Part shown: positions 1 to 7,476 of the stretch, piece after piece
Layout of the letters: each line of letters starts with the position of its first letter
Position numbering within the stretch: the stretch's first letter is position 1
Assembly: GCA_947628575.1 (NCBI GenBank)
Contig: CANRAK010000010.1
Location: 1 to 22,074 of the forward strand
From: an uncultured Clostridia bacterium
Lineage (GTDB): Bacteria > Bacillota > Clostridia > TANB77 > CAG-465
Reading direction: 5' to 3'
Length of the DNA stretch: 22,074 bases
Position numbers and translations under genes: made by a program
Notes under the pieces: model-generated
Told to the model about the DNA's origin: nothing
The model's input: the letters and a program-made list of their open reading frames with translations, nothing else
The model's database searches: none

Positions 1-12
1 TGTTTCTTCCAC
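1..12 (-). CDS. 5' end of an unknown gene (partial, first four codons)
   Basis: On the minus strand an AAGGAGG ribosome binding site (about 20-26) lies 7 bases ahead of a GTG at 12-10, followed by GAA GAA ACA to the window edge. This looks like a genuine translation start (Met-Glu-Glu-Thr...), but only four codons are visible, so nothing can be said about function. It runs in the same direction as the metallophosphoesterase upstream of it, from which it is separated by about 65 bases. Confidence 0.45.
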
Positions 13-78
13 CTTAACACCTCCTTATTAATACTATTATAATACCACTAGAAATAAATATTTTCAATAATACACATA

Positions 79-945
79 TTATTCTTCACTAATGTGATAT
101 AACGTAGTAACACTTATTTCTGGTAAATTAAACAATCTTATTGGAATAGTTGAGTTTCCTACTCCTCTACTTACTATCATTTTTGTGTTATCTAATTTAC
201 TTAATCCTGCTGCAAGTTTTGTAAACCACCAATTTTTTCTAGTAGTTGCAACGCCCCATCCAAATAAACGTATTCCACCACCATGTACATGTCCTGCATA
301 CACTAAATCAAAACCTAGCTTAGCGTAAGATTTAAAGTTTAATGGATCGTGAGTTAATAATATATTATACTCATTATTATCTATCGCTCCTAGTTTTTCT
401 TTATACATTTTTGCATAGTTATTAACAAGCTCTTCACTGTACATTTTTCTAGAAATTATCCTATTTGAATTATAATTCATACCATAAATATTAATTTTTT
501 CATTTTCTTTTATATATACTGCTTTTTTATCATCAAGTACTGTTACTCCAATACTTTCTAACTTATTTAAAAAATCCTCTAATTTATTAATTTCACGTAA
601 TGTTAAATCATGATTTCCTAAAGAAAAATATATTGGTCTTGTTTTTATTTGTTTAAAAAACTCTATTACAGGCTCATATTCTTTCTTTTGCCTTACTATA
701 AAATCTCCAGTAGCTACTATTATATCTGCATTTTGCTTATTTATTAAATTTATTAGTCTTTTATTATTTTTTCCATACATTGTACAGTGCCAATCAGATA
801 TATGTAGCATTTTAAAATTATTAAAACTCTCAGGTATTTTTTTATCCTCTATTTTATATCTGCTTACACATATTACTTTATAATTTATATAAATAAATAT
901 TGCTAAAAAAATAAGCAATATAATTAACCCTAAAAATATATACAT
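79..945 (-). CDS. Membrane-anchored metallophosphoesterase (calcineurin-like, YkuE type)
   Basis: A binuclear-metal phosphoesterase expected to hydrolyse a phosphate ester at the membrane surface; the substrate is unknown. One N-terminal hydrophobic segment (about residues 2-21) would anchor it with the catalytic domain outside. The metallophosphatase motifs occur in order: HISDWHC (D-x-H), ATGDF, LGNHD, LTHDP and AGHVHGG. This architecture matches the YkuE-like family, some members of which act on lipid-linked or UDP-linked phosphates. I chose the ATG at 945 because AAAGGA lies 7 bases ahead. A longer frame starts at 978, but that ATG falls inside the spacer of the promoter at 969-997, so it could not be on the transcript. 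About 288 residues. Family call firm, substrate not. Confidence 0.88.
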   Translation of the reverse strand: MYIFLGLIILLIFLAIFIYINYKVICVSRYKIEDKKIPESFNNFKMLHISDWHCTMYGKNNKRLINLINKQNADIIVATGDFIVRQKKEYEPVIEFFKQIKTRPIYFSLGNHDLTLREINKLEDFLNKLESIGVTVLDDKKAVYIKENEKINIYGMNYNSNRIISRKMYSEELVNNYAKMYKEKLGAIDNNEYNILLTHDPLNFKSYAKLGFDLVYAGHVHGGGIRLFGWGVATTRKNWWFTKLAAGLSKLDNTKMIVSRGVGNSTIPIRLFNLPEISVTTLYHISEE

Positions 946-968
946 ATTTTCATCCTTTCTTCGGCGAT

Positions 969-997
969 ATATTACCATATATACCTAATAAAATCAA
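969..997 (-). promoter_or_regulatory. Predicted sigma-A promoter of the metallophosphoesterase gene
   Basis: Minus strand: -35 TTGATT (997-992), 17-base spacer, extended -10 TGG-TAATAT (974-969). It overlaps the U-tract of the terminator of the preceding pspC-like gene. Its position decides the start of the metallophosphoesterase gene, because the ATG at 978 lies inside the spacer. Confidence 0.55.
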
Positions 998-1024
998 GAA
1001 AAAAGTAGTAAAAAATTTTACTAC
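990..1024 (-). terminator. Intrinsic terminator of the PspC-domain gene
   Basis: Minus strand: a 20-bp perfect palindrome, GTAGTAAAA and TTTTACTAC around a central AA/TT (1005-1024), starts within the stop codon of the PspC-domain gene and is followed by TTTTTTCTTGATTTT. The stem is AT-rich, but the U-tract is good. Confidence 0.7.
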
Positions 1025-1221
1025 TAACATAATTCGTCATCAGGCATTATAAATGCGCATGCTATATAAAGTATAAGTCCTCCGCCCCAAAATAATGTTA
1101 AGAAAACGAAAAGTATCCTTACTACTGTTACATCAATATTGAAATATTTTGCAAATCCTGTACATACTCCACATAGCTTTTTGCCCTTATCAACCTTGCA
1201 TAACTTTTTCTTTTTATTCAT
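1024..1221 (-). CDS. PspC-domain small membrane protein
   Basis: A 65-residue protein that is essentially one PspC domain. It has a basic N-terminus, the segment KKLCGVCTGFAKYF followed by NIDVTVVRILFVF, then a hydrophobic helix (about 33-58, with GGGLILYIACAFIMP). Stand-alone PspC proteins are common in Firmicutes. In proteobacteria PspC takes part in the phage-shock envelope stress response, but no other psp gene is here, so the role in this organism is not established. The AGGAGG site lies 4 bases ahead of the ATG. Single-gene unit with its own promoter (1320-1348) and terminator. Confidence 0.88.
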   Translation of the reverse strand: MNKKKKLCKVDKGKKLCGVCTGFAKYFNIDVTVVRILFVFLTLFWGGGLILYIACAFIMPDDELC

Positions 1222-1319
1222 ATATCCTCCTAAAATAAATATTTTAGAAAATGGGTGATATTAATCTGTATATAACTTTTAAAATCTTAGTTGTTTTTTC
1301 AATATTTTCTAATGATAGT

Positions 1320-1348
1320 ATTTTACCACAAATATTATGTAAAATCAA
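1320..1348 (-). promoter_or_regulatory. Predicted sigma-A promoter of the PspC-domain gene
   Basis: Minus strand: -35 TTGATT (1348-1343), 17-base spacer, extended -10 TGG-TAAAAT (1325-1320). It sits directly behind the terminator of the ABC operon, leaving a leader of about 90 bases before the ATG at 1221. It is very similar to the promoter at 969-997. Confidence 0.6.
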
Positions 1349-1351
1349 GTG

Positions 1352-1381
1352 TAAAAAAGAAGAGAAATATTCTTTCTCTTC
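1352..1381 (-). terminator. Intrinsic terminator of the marR-ABC-ABC operon
   Basis: Minus strand: stem GAAGAGAAA / TTTCTCTTC (1381-1373 and 1367-1359), 5-base loop, then TTTTTT (1358-1353). It begins right at the end of the downstream ABC gene. Confidence 0.85.
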
Positions 1382-3295
1382 CTATTCTAATTCAAATGCA
1401 CCTGTATATAGTTGATAATATTTTCCTTTACTTGCAATTAAATCATCATGTGAACCTCTTTCTATAATTTTTCCATGATCTAATACCATTATTGCTTTAG
1501 AATTTTGTACAGTAGATAATCTATGTGCTATAACAAATACTGTTCTTCCATCCATAAGTTTATCCATTCCGTCTTGAACAATTTTCTCTGTTCTTGTATC
1601 AATTGATGAAGTCGCTTCATCAAGTATCATTACTGGTGGGTCATTTAATGCTGCTCTTGCTATAGCAAGTAATTGTCTTTGTCCTTGTGAAAGTTGTGCA
1701 CCATTATTAGTAAGAACTGTATCATAGCCCTCTGGTAAGTGCATTATAAAAGTATGTGCATTAGCAAGTTTAGCTGCTTCTATTACTTCTTCATCAGTTG
1801 CATTCTCATTTCCATACTTAATATTATCTCTTATACTACCAGTAAATAAGTTAGTATCTTGTAAAACCATTCCTAGTGAATGCCTTAAATCATCCTTTTT
1901 AATTTTATTTATATTTATTCCGTCATATCTTATTTTTCCATCTTCTACATCATAAAATCTATTTATTAAATTAGTAATTGTTGTTTTTCCAGCACCTGTT
2001 GCGCCAACAAAAGCTATTTTCTGACCAGGTTTTGCATACAAAGATACATTATGAAGAACTGTTTTATTTGGTTCATAACCAAAATCTACATCTTCCATTT
2101 CTATATATCCTTTTACTTCAACATACTCTAGTCTACCATCATGATGTGGATGTTTCCATGCCCAAATTCCTGTCTTTTCATCACACTCTACTAATTTTCC
2201 ATCTACCTTTTTAGCATTTACTAGTGTAACGTATCCATCATCTGTTTCAGGTTTTTCATCCATCATTTCAAATATTCTACTAGCACCAGCAAGTGCCATT
2301 ATCACTGCATTTAATTGGTTAGATACTTGTTGTATTGGCATATTAAATCCTTTTGTTAAATTTAAGAAAGATACTATTGTTCCAAGTGTTAATCCACCAA
2401 AATTATTAATTGCCATAATTGTTCCAACAAGTGCAATAAGTACATACTCAAGGTTTCCTAAATTGTTTGCTACTGGCATTAAAATATTAGCATATTTATT
2501 TGCCGTATACATATCTGTGAAAAGCTGATCATTTATTTTATCAAAATCACGTTTTGCTATTTCCTCATGTGTAAATACTTTTATTACTTTTTGACCACTT
2601 ATCATTTCCTCAACATAACCATTTACATTGGCAAGTGATTTTTGCTGTGCTACGAAAAATTTAGAACTTACCTTAACAAGTGATGTTGAACATAGCATTA
2701 TTAATGCTGTAAATATAAATACAAATATAGTTAAAATAGGGCTTAAATATATCATAGATAATACTGTTGATATAATTGACATACTTGAAGCTAAGAAATT
2801 TGGTAATGATTGTGAAATCATTTGTCTTAAAGTGTCAGTATCGTTTGTGTAATGACTCATAATATCTCCATGAGTATGAGTATCAAAATACTTAATAGGC
2901 AATTCTTCCATTTTATCAAACATGTCATCTCTTATATCTTTTAGTACTCCTTGAGATACTATTGCCATTACTCTTTGATAAATATATGTACTAACAACAC
3001 CAACTACATATATACATGCCATTATTGATATAGCTTTTAGAAGACCAGTAAATACTGGATTTTGTATACTTAATAATGGTGTTATATAATCATCTATCAA
3101 TGTTCTTAAAAATAATGTTCCCAGTACATTAGCAAGTGAACTAATTATTATACATACTATCACTAAAGCTATTTGTTTCTTGTGATTTTTTGTAATATAT
3201 TTTATTACTCTAGGAAATGTACCCTTATTTATTTTCCCTCTTGGGCCACGCATCATAGCTGCTCCTCTTCCTCTTGGTAGCTGTCCTCTAGGCAT
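1382..3295 (-). CDS. ABC exporter half-transporter, consensus ATP-site subunit
   Basis: Membrane and ATPase half of a heterodimeric multidrug-type exporter. After an Arg/Gly-rich N-terminus come six predicted membrane helices (about 40-330) and a nucleotide-binding domain with Walker A GATGAGKT (431-438), signature LSQGQ (535-539), Walker B MILDE with catalytic Glu (556-560), and switch His in VIAHRLS (591). A roughly 40-residue linker rich in Trp and His (IWAWKHPHHDG) sits between the two domains, as I recall from related clostridial transporters. The signature departs from LSGGQ, matching the degenerate Walker residues in its partner. I moved the start from the GTG at 3304 to the ATG at 3295, because AGGAAG lies 8 bases ahead of the ATG but almost touches the GTG. 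It overlaps the upstream partner gene by 8 bases. The substrate cannot be inferred. Confidence 0.93.
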   Translation of the reverse strand: MPRGQLPRGRGAAMMRGPRGKINKGTFPRVIKYITKNHKKQIALVIVCIIISSLANVLGTLFLRTLIDDYITPLLSIQNPVFTGLLKAISIMACIYVVGVVSTYIYQRVMAIVSQGVLKDIRDDMFDKMEELPIKYFDTHTHGDIMSHYTNDTDTLRQMISQSLPNFLASSMSIISTVLSMIYLSPILTIFVFIFTALIMLCSTSLVKVSSKFFVAQQKSLANVNGYVEEMISGQKVIKVFTHEEIAKRDFDKINDQLFTDMYTANKYANILMPVANNLGNLEYVLIALVGTIMAINNFGGLTLGTIVSFLNLTKGFNMPIQQVSNQLNAVIMALAGASRIFEMMDEKPETDDGYVTLVNAKKVDGKLVECDEKTGIWAWKHPHHDGRLEYVEVKGYIEMEDVDFGYEPNKTVLHNVSLYAKPGQKIAFVGATGAGKTTITNLINRFYDVEDGKIRYDGININKIKKDDLRHSLGMVLQDTNLFTGSIRDNIKYGNENATDEEVIEAAKLANAHTFIMHLPEGYDTVLTNNGAQLSQGQRQLLAIARAALNDPPVMILDEATSSIDTRTEKIVQDGMDKLMDGRTVFVIAHRLSTVQNSKAIMVLDHGKIIERGSHDDLIASKGKYYQLYTGAFELE

Positions 3296-5030
3296 TAGTA
3301 TCACTTCCTTTCATTTGAGAATCATATACTTCTTTGTATATATTATTTGTAGCAAGTAATTCTTCATGAGTTCCAAATCCATTTATTTTTCCATCATCTA
3401 TTACTATTATTTTATCTGCATCTTGAACTGAAGATATTCTTTGAGCAATTATTATTTTAGTAGTATCAGGTATTTCTTCTCTAAATGCTTTTCTAATTAA
3501 ACTATCTGTTTTAGTATCAACAGCACTAGTTGAGTCATCTAATATTAATATTTTCGGTTTTTTAAGTAGTGCACGTGCTATGCATAATCTTTGCTTTTGT
3601 CCACCAGATACATTTGTTCCACCTTGCTCTATATATGTATCATATCCATCAGGAAAATCTTTAATAAATTCATCTGCTTGTGCAAGCTTACAAACACGAA
3701 CTACTTCTTCGTCTGTTGCATTAGCATCGCCCCATTTAATATTTTCCTTTATTGTACCAGAAAATAGTACATTCTTTTGTAGGACATTAGATACTTCATC
3801 TCTAAGAGATTTTATATCATAATCTCTTACATCTACTCCTCCAACTTTTACTGCTCCTTCTGTTACATCATAAAGTCTTGGAATAAGATTAACAAGTGTA
3901 GATTTTCCACTACCTGTTCCTCCAATTAATCCTATTGTTTCACCGCTATTTATCTTTAAATTAATATTGTCTAAACATTCTTTTTCCTTATCTCCTACAT
4001 AACTAAAAGATACATTTTGAAATTCTATATCTCCGTTTTTAACAGTATTAATAGTTTTCTCCTTATTTGTTATATTTGGTTTTTCAACTAATACTTCATA
4101 TATTCTATCTGCAGATGCTTTAGCCATTGTTAACATTACAACTACCATAGAAATCATCATCAAACTAGATAAGATTTGTATAGAGTATGTTATAAATGTC
4201 ATAAGCTCACCTGTTGTAAGAGCAGTCATATTGGTATTAACTATCATTTTTGCACCAAACCATGAAATTAAAATTATACATGCATATATTGCAGATTGCA
4301 TTATTGGTGATGTTAATGCCATTATTTTTTCTACTTTACAAAAAGAATTATATATATCTTTTGAAACATTACCAAATTTTTTCTTCTCATTTTCTTCAGT
4401 AACAAATGATTTTACTACTCTTATTCCTTGTACATTTTCTTCTACAACAGCATTCAAGTTATCATATTTTTTAAATATTGACTCCATTATTGGATGTACA
4501 TATCTAAATATTAATAATAATGCTATTGCAATTATTGGTAATAATGTTAATAAAACTAATGATAATTTTGCATTAATATTTATTGCCATTATTACAGATA
4601 TAACAAGCATAAGTGGTGCTCTTACAGTTATTCTAGTTATCATTTGAAAAGCTTGCTGAACGTTAGTTACATCAGTTGTAAGTCTAGTAACAAGACTTGC
4701 AGTTGAAAATTTATCTATATTAGAAAATGAAAAATCTTGTACTTTATAATATAAGTCTTTTCTTAAATTTTTAGCAAATCCAGATGAAGCCTTAGAGGCA
4801 TACACACCAGATAAGCATCCAAAAGCTAATGATAATATCGCTGCTATTACTAGCTCCAAACCTATCTTTAAAGCAGCATTCATTTCACCTAAATATACAC
4901 CATCATCAATAAGCTTAGCCATAAGTAAAGGAATTAATACTTCCATTACAACTTCTAAAGCAACAAATAATGGTGTTAATAATGTTGGTAATTTATATTC
5001 TCTTATAGATTTACTTAGTGTTTTTAACAT
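3288..5030 (-). CDS. ABC exporter half-transporter, degenerate ATP-site subunit
   Basis: Partner half-transporter of 580 residues: six membrane helices (about 15-305) and a nucleotide-binding domain with Walker A GGTGSGKS (370-377), canonical signature VSGGQ (474-478), Walker B LILDD with Asp instead of catalytic Glu (499), and Gln instead of the switch His (IIAQRIS, 530). This is the pattern of heterodimeric exporters such as TM287/288, BmrCD and LmrCD: one ATP site, built from this Walker A/B and the partner's LSQGQ, is non-hydrolytic, and the other is active. AAGGAGAG precedes the ATG. It follows marR by 18 bases and overlaps the next gene, so the three form one operon. Confidence 0.93.
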   Translation of the reverse strand: MLKTLSKSIREYKLPTLLTPLFVALEVVMEVLIPLLMAKLIDDGVYLGEMNAALKIGLELVIAAILSLAFGCLSGVYASKASSGFAKNLRKDLYYKVQDFSFSNIDKFSTASLVTRLTTDVTNVQQAFQMITRITVRAPLMLVISVIMAININAKLSLVLLTLLPIIAIALLLIFRYVHPIMESIFKKYDNLNAVVEENVQGIRVVKSFVTEENEKKKFGNVSKDIYNSFCKVEKIMALTSPIMQSAIYACIILISWFGAKMIVNTNMTALTTGELMTFITYSIQILSSLMMISMVVVMLTMAKASADRIYEVLVEKPNITNKEKTINTVKNGDIEFQNVSFSYVGDKEKECLDNINLKINSGETIGLIGGTGSGKSTLVNLIPRLYDVTEGAVKVGGVDVRDYDIKSLRDEVSNVLQKNVLFSGTIKENIKWGDANATDEEVVRVCKLAQADEFIKDFPDGYDTYIEQGGTNVSGGQKQRLCIARALLKKPKILILDDSTSAVDTKTDSLIRKAFREEIPDTTKIIIAQRISSVQDADKIIVIDDGKINGFGTHEELLATNNIYKEVYDSQMKGSDTNA

Positions 5031-5048
5031 TATTTTATCTCTCCTTCT

Positions 5049-5474
5049 TTATATTTTATCTATAATTTTACTTAATAATTTTTTTAGAGTCTTTCTCTCT
5101 TCTAAAGTTAGATTATTTACTAAATCTTCTTCCATTTTTTCAGCTTTTTCTCTACCTTTTTCCACAGTTTCCACACCTGAGGCTGTGAGTTCTATTTTTT
5201 TATATCTTTTATCTTTACTACTTGATACTCGTCTAATATATTTTTTATCTTCTAATCTATTTAGTATACCTGTTACAGTTGGATTTTTAAGATTAAATTC
5301 ACGTTCTATATCCACTTGATTTACTTCTATACCTTTTTCATAGCATTTAAATAAATATATTAAAGTACCCATTTGTGACCTTGTCATATTAATATTTGAT
5401 AGGTCATTATTACAATATTTATCCATATAGTTACTTATAACTTTTATCATTCTACCTATATTAATATTCTCCAT
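5049..5474 (-). CDS. MarR-family transcriptional regulator, likely repressor of the ABC exporter
   Basis: Winged-helix dimeric repressor of about 141 residues. The recognition region is VNQVDIEREFNLKNPTVTGI followed by LNRLEDKKYIRRVSSSKDKR and the wing; the C-terminal helix (ALKKLL-like, LTLEERKTLKKLLSKI) is for dimerisation. As first gene of the operon it probably represses itself and the exporter and releases DNA on binding a toxic compound. I chose the ATG at 5474: GGGGTGA lies just ahead of it. The longer frame from 5492 has no ribosome binding site and its first codons overlap the operator-like palindrome. Family call firm; ligand unknown. Confidence 0.9.
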   Translation of the reverse strand: MENINIGRMIKVISNYMDKYCNNDLSNINMTRSQMGTLIYLFKCYEKGIEVNQVDIEREFNLKNPTVTGILNRLEDKKYIRRVSSSKDKRYKKIELTASGVETVEKGREKAEKMEEDLVNNLTLEERKTLKKLLSKIIDKI

Positions 5475-5489
5475 TAAATCACCCCAATC

Positions 5490-5515
5490 CATAGTTAACT
5501 ATATAGCATACTATG
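5490..5515. promoter_or_regulatory. Operator-like palindrome downstream of the marR promoter
   Basis: A 26-bp imperfect palindrome: CATAGT ... CTATATAG ... ACTATG, with 20 of 26 positions symmetric. It contains the perfect 12-bp palindrome ATAGTTAACTAT at 5491-5502. It covers the expected transcription start, just after the -10 box, the usual place for an autoregulating MarR repressor site. Confidence 0.65.
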
Positions 5516-5516
5516 T

Positions 5517-5545
5517 ATTATAATACCATATATATAAATAGTCAA
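5517..5545 (-). promoter_or_regulatory. Predicted sigma-A promoter of the marR-ABC-ABC operon
   Basis: Minus strand: -35 TTGACT (5545-5540), 17-base spacer, -10 TATAAT (5522-5517). Eleven of twelve bases match the consensus, one of the strongest promoters in the window; it would need repression if the exporter is inducible. Confidence 0.85.
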
Positions 5546-5585
5546 TATTTTATTATGATAATTTAAGAAAAATTATAACTAATTT

Positions 5586-5616
5586 TGAATATTAATAACA
5601 TAAATTACTAATACTA
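5586..5616 (+). promoter_or_regulatory. Possible sigma-G-like promoter of the helical protein gene
   Basis: TGAATA (5586-5591), 18-base spacer, AATACTA (5610-5616) resembles the forespore sigma-G consensus (TGAATA, CATACTA). Against it, the predicted start would be almost at the ribosome binding site at 5622, giving an extremely short leader. No clear sigma-A promoter is seen instead. Confidence 0.3.
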
Positions 5617-5633
5617 TTTACAGGTGATTTTAT

Positions 5634-6059
5634 ATGAAAGAAATTGAAATTTTAAAAGAAATTAATAAAGGAGCTCAAACAGGTATTGATGGATTAAACT
5701 ACACTATAGAAAAAGTAGATGACCCAGATTTAAAAAATCTACTTAATACAGAAAAAGATAGCTATCAGAATATATATGATAGGTCAAAAGAATTACTAAA
5801 AGAAGATAATGCACATTCTGAAAGTGTATCTCCGATGCAAAAAGCTATGTCATGGATGGGAATTCAGCTTAATACTTTAACTGATACCAGTTCTTCTAAA
5901 ATTGCAGAAATACTTATACAAGGAAACGATATGGGTGTTGTAAAGGGAATTAAGCTACTAAATAATATGCAATTTCAAGATACTCAAATACAAAATTTGC
6001 TTCAAGACTTTGTTAGGCTACAACAGAAAAATATAGATGATTTAAAAAAATATTTATAA
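5634..6059 (+). CDS. Small all-helical protein, possibly ferritin-like (DUF2383-like)
   Basis: A 141-residue soluble protein with no signal peptide or membrane segment. The residue pattern suggests four helices: about 1-26 (KEIEILKEINKGAQTGIDGL), 30-57, 65-92 and 95-140. The first two resemble the start of ferritin-like four-helix domains of the DUF2383 / spore-coat type, but the usual metal-binding E...ExxH set is not evident, so metal binding is doubtful. AGGTGA lies 6 bases ahead of the ATG. Monocistronic, ended by a strong bidirectional terminator. A weak sigma-G-like sequence upstream hints at expression in the forespore. Function unknown; the gene itself is secure. Confidence 0.75.
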   Translation: MKEIEILKEINKGAQTGIDGLNYTIEKVDDPDLKNLLNTEKDSYQNIYDRSKELLKEDNAHSESVSPMQKAMSWMGIQLNTLTDTSSSKIAEILIQGNDMGVVKGIKLLNNMQFQDTQIQNLLQDFVRLQQKNIDDLKKYL

Positions 6060-6064
6060 TATTA

Positions 6065-6100
6065 AAAAGTCTACATACTCACTAATGTAGACTTTTATTA
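6065..6100. terminator. Bidirectional terminator between converging genes
   Basis: A perfect 12-bp stem, AAAAGTCTACAT (6065-6076) and ATGTAGACTTTT (6085-6096), with an 8-base loop. It is followed by TTTTATTATTT on the plus strand and by TTTTTAATATT on the minus strand, so it can end both the helical protein gene and the reductase gene. Confidence 0.88.
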
Positions 6101-6101
6101 T

Positions 6102-7117
6102 TTATAATATAGTTCTTAAAAACTTGTTTATAAGTTTAGTAATTAGTTTACTCTTTCCATACTTAGAAAATAAATAATTTCTTAATTTATCATTATATAC
6201 AAACTTCATTAATATACTTTCTTGCCTTATTTTATTAGTAATTTTTTTCATTTCTCTTTTATAGTTACTATTAAGATTTTCGCTTAAAATCTTAGCAGAT
6301 TCTATTGCATAGTATATTCCTTCTCCTGTAATTGGAGAAATAAGCCCTGCACTATCCCCAATAAAAAATATATTGTTCTTCATTAAAAAGATATCTTTTC
6401 CTGTTGGTAAAAAAGCTCCTCGTTTTTCATATTCTTGTATCTTATACTCTTTAATTAGCTTATCATAGACTGATTGTATATTTTCTTTTCCTCTAAAATC
6501 TCCCACACCTATTTTTGTATTATACGCATTAGGCATTATCCATCCATATCCCTTAAATTTATTAAAAAATATAATTTCTAATTCCCTATTGTTACTATTT
6601 TCTAGGCATTCTATAGTAAATGAATTTGTGCTTTGAAGTTTTCCAGTCACATCTTTTCTTAGCATACTAAAGACTCCATCTGCTCCAACCAAATATTCAT
6701 ACTTATATTCTTCATTGTTTATATTAATCGTATTGTTTTTTATATCAAGTTTTTCATATATTGTTTTATCTATTATTTCTCCACCAATTTCTAGATATTT
6801 AGATATAACATACTCATCTAATATTTTCCTATACGAACCATAAACATTTAGTTTTCTAAATAAAAGCTTGTACCATTATTTGTTATTTTAGCTTTATTAA
6901 AACTTAAAAGTTTAATTTTATCTTGCTTGTATATATTAAATATATCACATAGTAAATTATATGATTTTTCTGTTAAAAATCCTGCACATAACTTGTCTTT
7001 TTTAGCTATATCTACTTTTTCTACTATTACTACTTTTTTACCTTGCTTTTTTAGTAAATAACCTAATGTAATACCTGCGATTCCTGCACCAATTATTATA
7101 ACATCATATTTTTTCAT
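6102..7117 (-). pseudogene. FAD-dependent reductase of the geranylgeranyl reductase family, broken by one frameshift
   Basis: Minus strand, 7117 to 6102. The first part (7117-6848, 89 residues) has the FAD Rossmann motif VIIIGAGIAGITLG and the LCAGFLTEK segment typical of this flavoprotein family. It then hits a stop after FYLEN. The correct continuation is in another frame without a break: KLNVYGSYRKILDEYVISK leads into LVGADGVFSMLRKDVTGK, and later GDSAGLISPITGEGIYYAIE, the second FAD motif. Adding one A to the short A-run read at 6855-6852 restores a single protein of about 338 residues. Such enzymes reduce isoprenoid chains or related substrates with FAD; the native substrate here is unknown. 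GAGGTA precedes the ATG. This is either a recent one-base deletion or a sequencing error; both halves are otherwise intact, with no other stops. Confidence 0.85.
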
Positions 7118-7476
7118 ATCATTACCTCTTTTTTATTTTATCATAAACATTATTTTTTGTAACTTATATTAAGTAAATTTACACAATATTTGACTTTTTT
7201 ACTATACCTAATTATAAGATATTATTTGCTTTTTATATAGTATATTTTTTAAAATTTTCTTTCAAAATATAAAATCCGCTATTTTCAAGCTTTATCACGT
7301 TTTTGCAACTTTTTTGAGCGAATATATCACACTTTTGCAAGCATTTCACGACATTTTATCACATTTTTGCAGTGCTTTTTACTAAAAAAATCACATTTTT
7401 GCAAATTTCTATATTTTTTGTTCAAAGTAAATATTATCTAAATCACTGGTTAAACTATTAAAAAGGAGTTTTTAAT
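7118..7476. other. Intergenic region with phased repeats upstream of the spore photoproduct lyase gene
   Basis: A 359-base AT-rich divergent spacer between the reductase pseudogene (leftward) and the splB-like gene (rightward). It contains the four-copy repeat at 7294-7404. I see no coding frame, no tRNA, no terminator and no clear sigma-A promoter for either gene; AAAAGGAG at 7460-7467 is the ribosome binding site for the lyase. Confidence 0.6.
7294..7404. repeat. Four 15-bp direct repeats at an exact 32-bp period
   Basis: Consensus ATCACATTTTTGCAA. Copies begin at 7294 (ATCACGTTTTTGCAA), 7326 (ATCACACTTTTGCAA), 7358 (ATCACATTTTTGCAG) and 7390 (ATCACATTTTTGCAA). Starts are exactly 32 bp apart, with unrelated 17-bp spacers between. 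32 bp is close to three helical turns, so all copies face the same side of the DNA. Most likely an array of binding sites for a DNA-binding protein, about 70 bp upstream of the lyase gene and about 180 bp from the reductase gene. Confidence 0.85.

Noticed and set aside
976..978. ATG at 978 as start of the metallophosphoesterase
   Set aside because: It lies between the -35 and -10 boxes of a good promoter; the ATG at 945 has an AAAGGA ribosome binding site.
4231..4647. Open frame of 138 codons on the plus strand inside the ABC transporter gene
   Set aside because: It lies wholly antisense to a well-conserved membrane protein gene, and shows no family resemblance.
6848..6860. Programmed -1 frameshifting in the reductase gene
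   Set aside because: The sequence at the junction (TTA GAA AAC TAA) is not a standard X XXY YYZ slippery heptamer, and the family is normally encoded in one frame. A simple one-base deletion is more likely.
7294..7404. The evenly spaced repeats as a small CRISPR array
   Set aside because: Repeats of 15 bp and spacers of 17 bp are much too short, the repeats vary, and no cas gene is nearby. Phased protein-binding sites explain them better.
7405..7440. Sigma-G promoter for splB (AATATTA at 7430-7436)
   Set aside because: No acceptable -35 lies 16-18 bases upstream. Sigma-G control would be expected from Bacillus, but the sequence does not show it.
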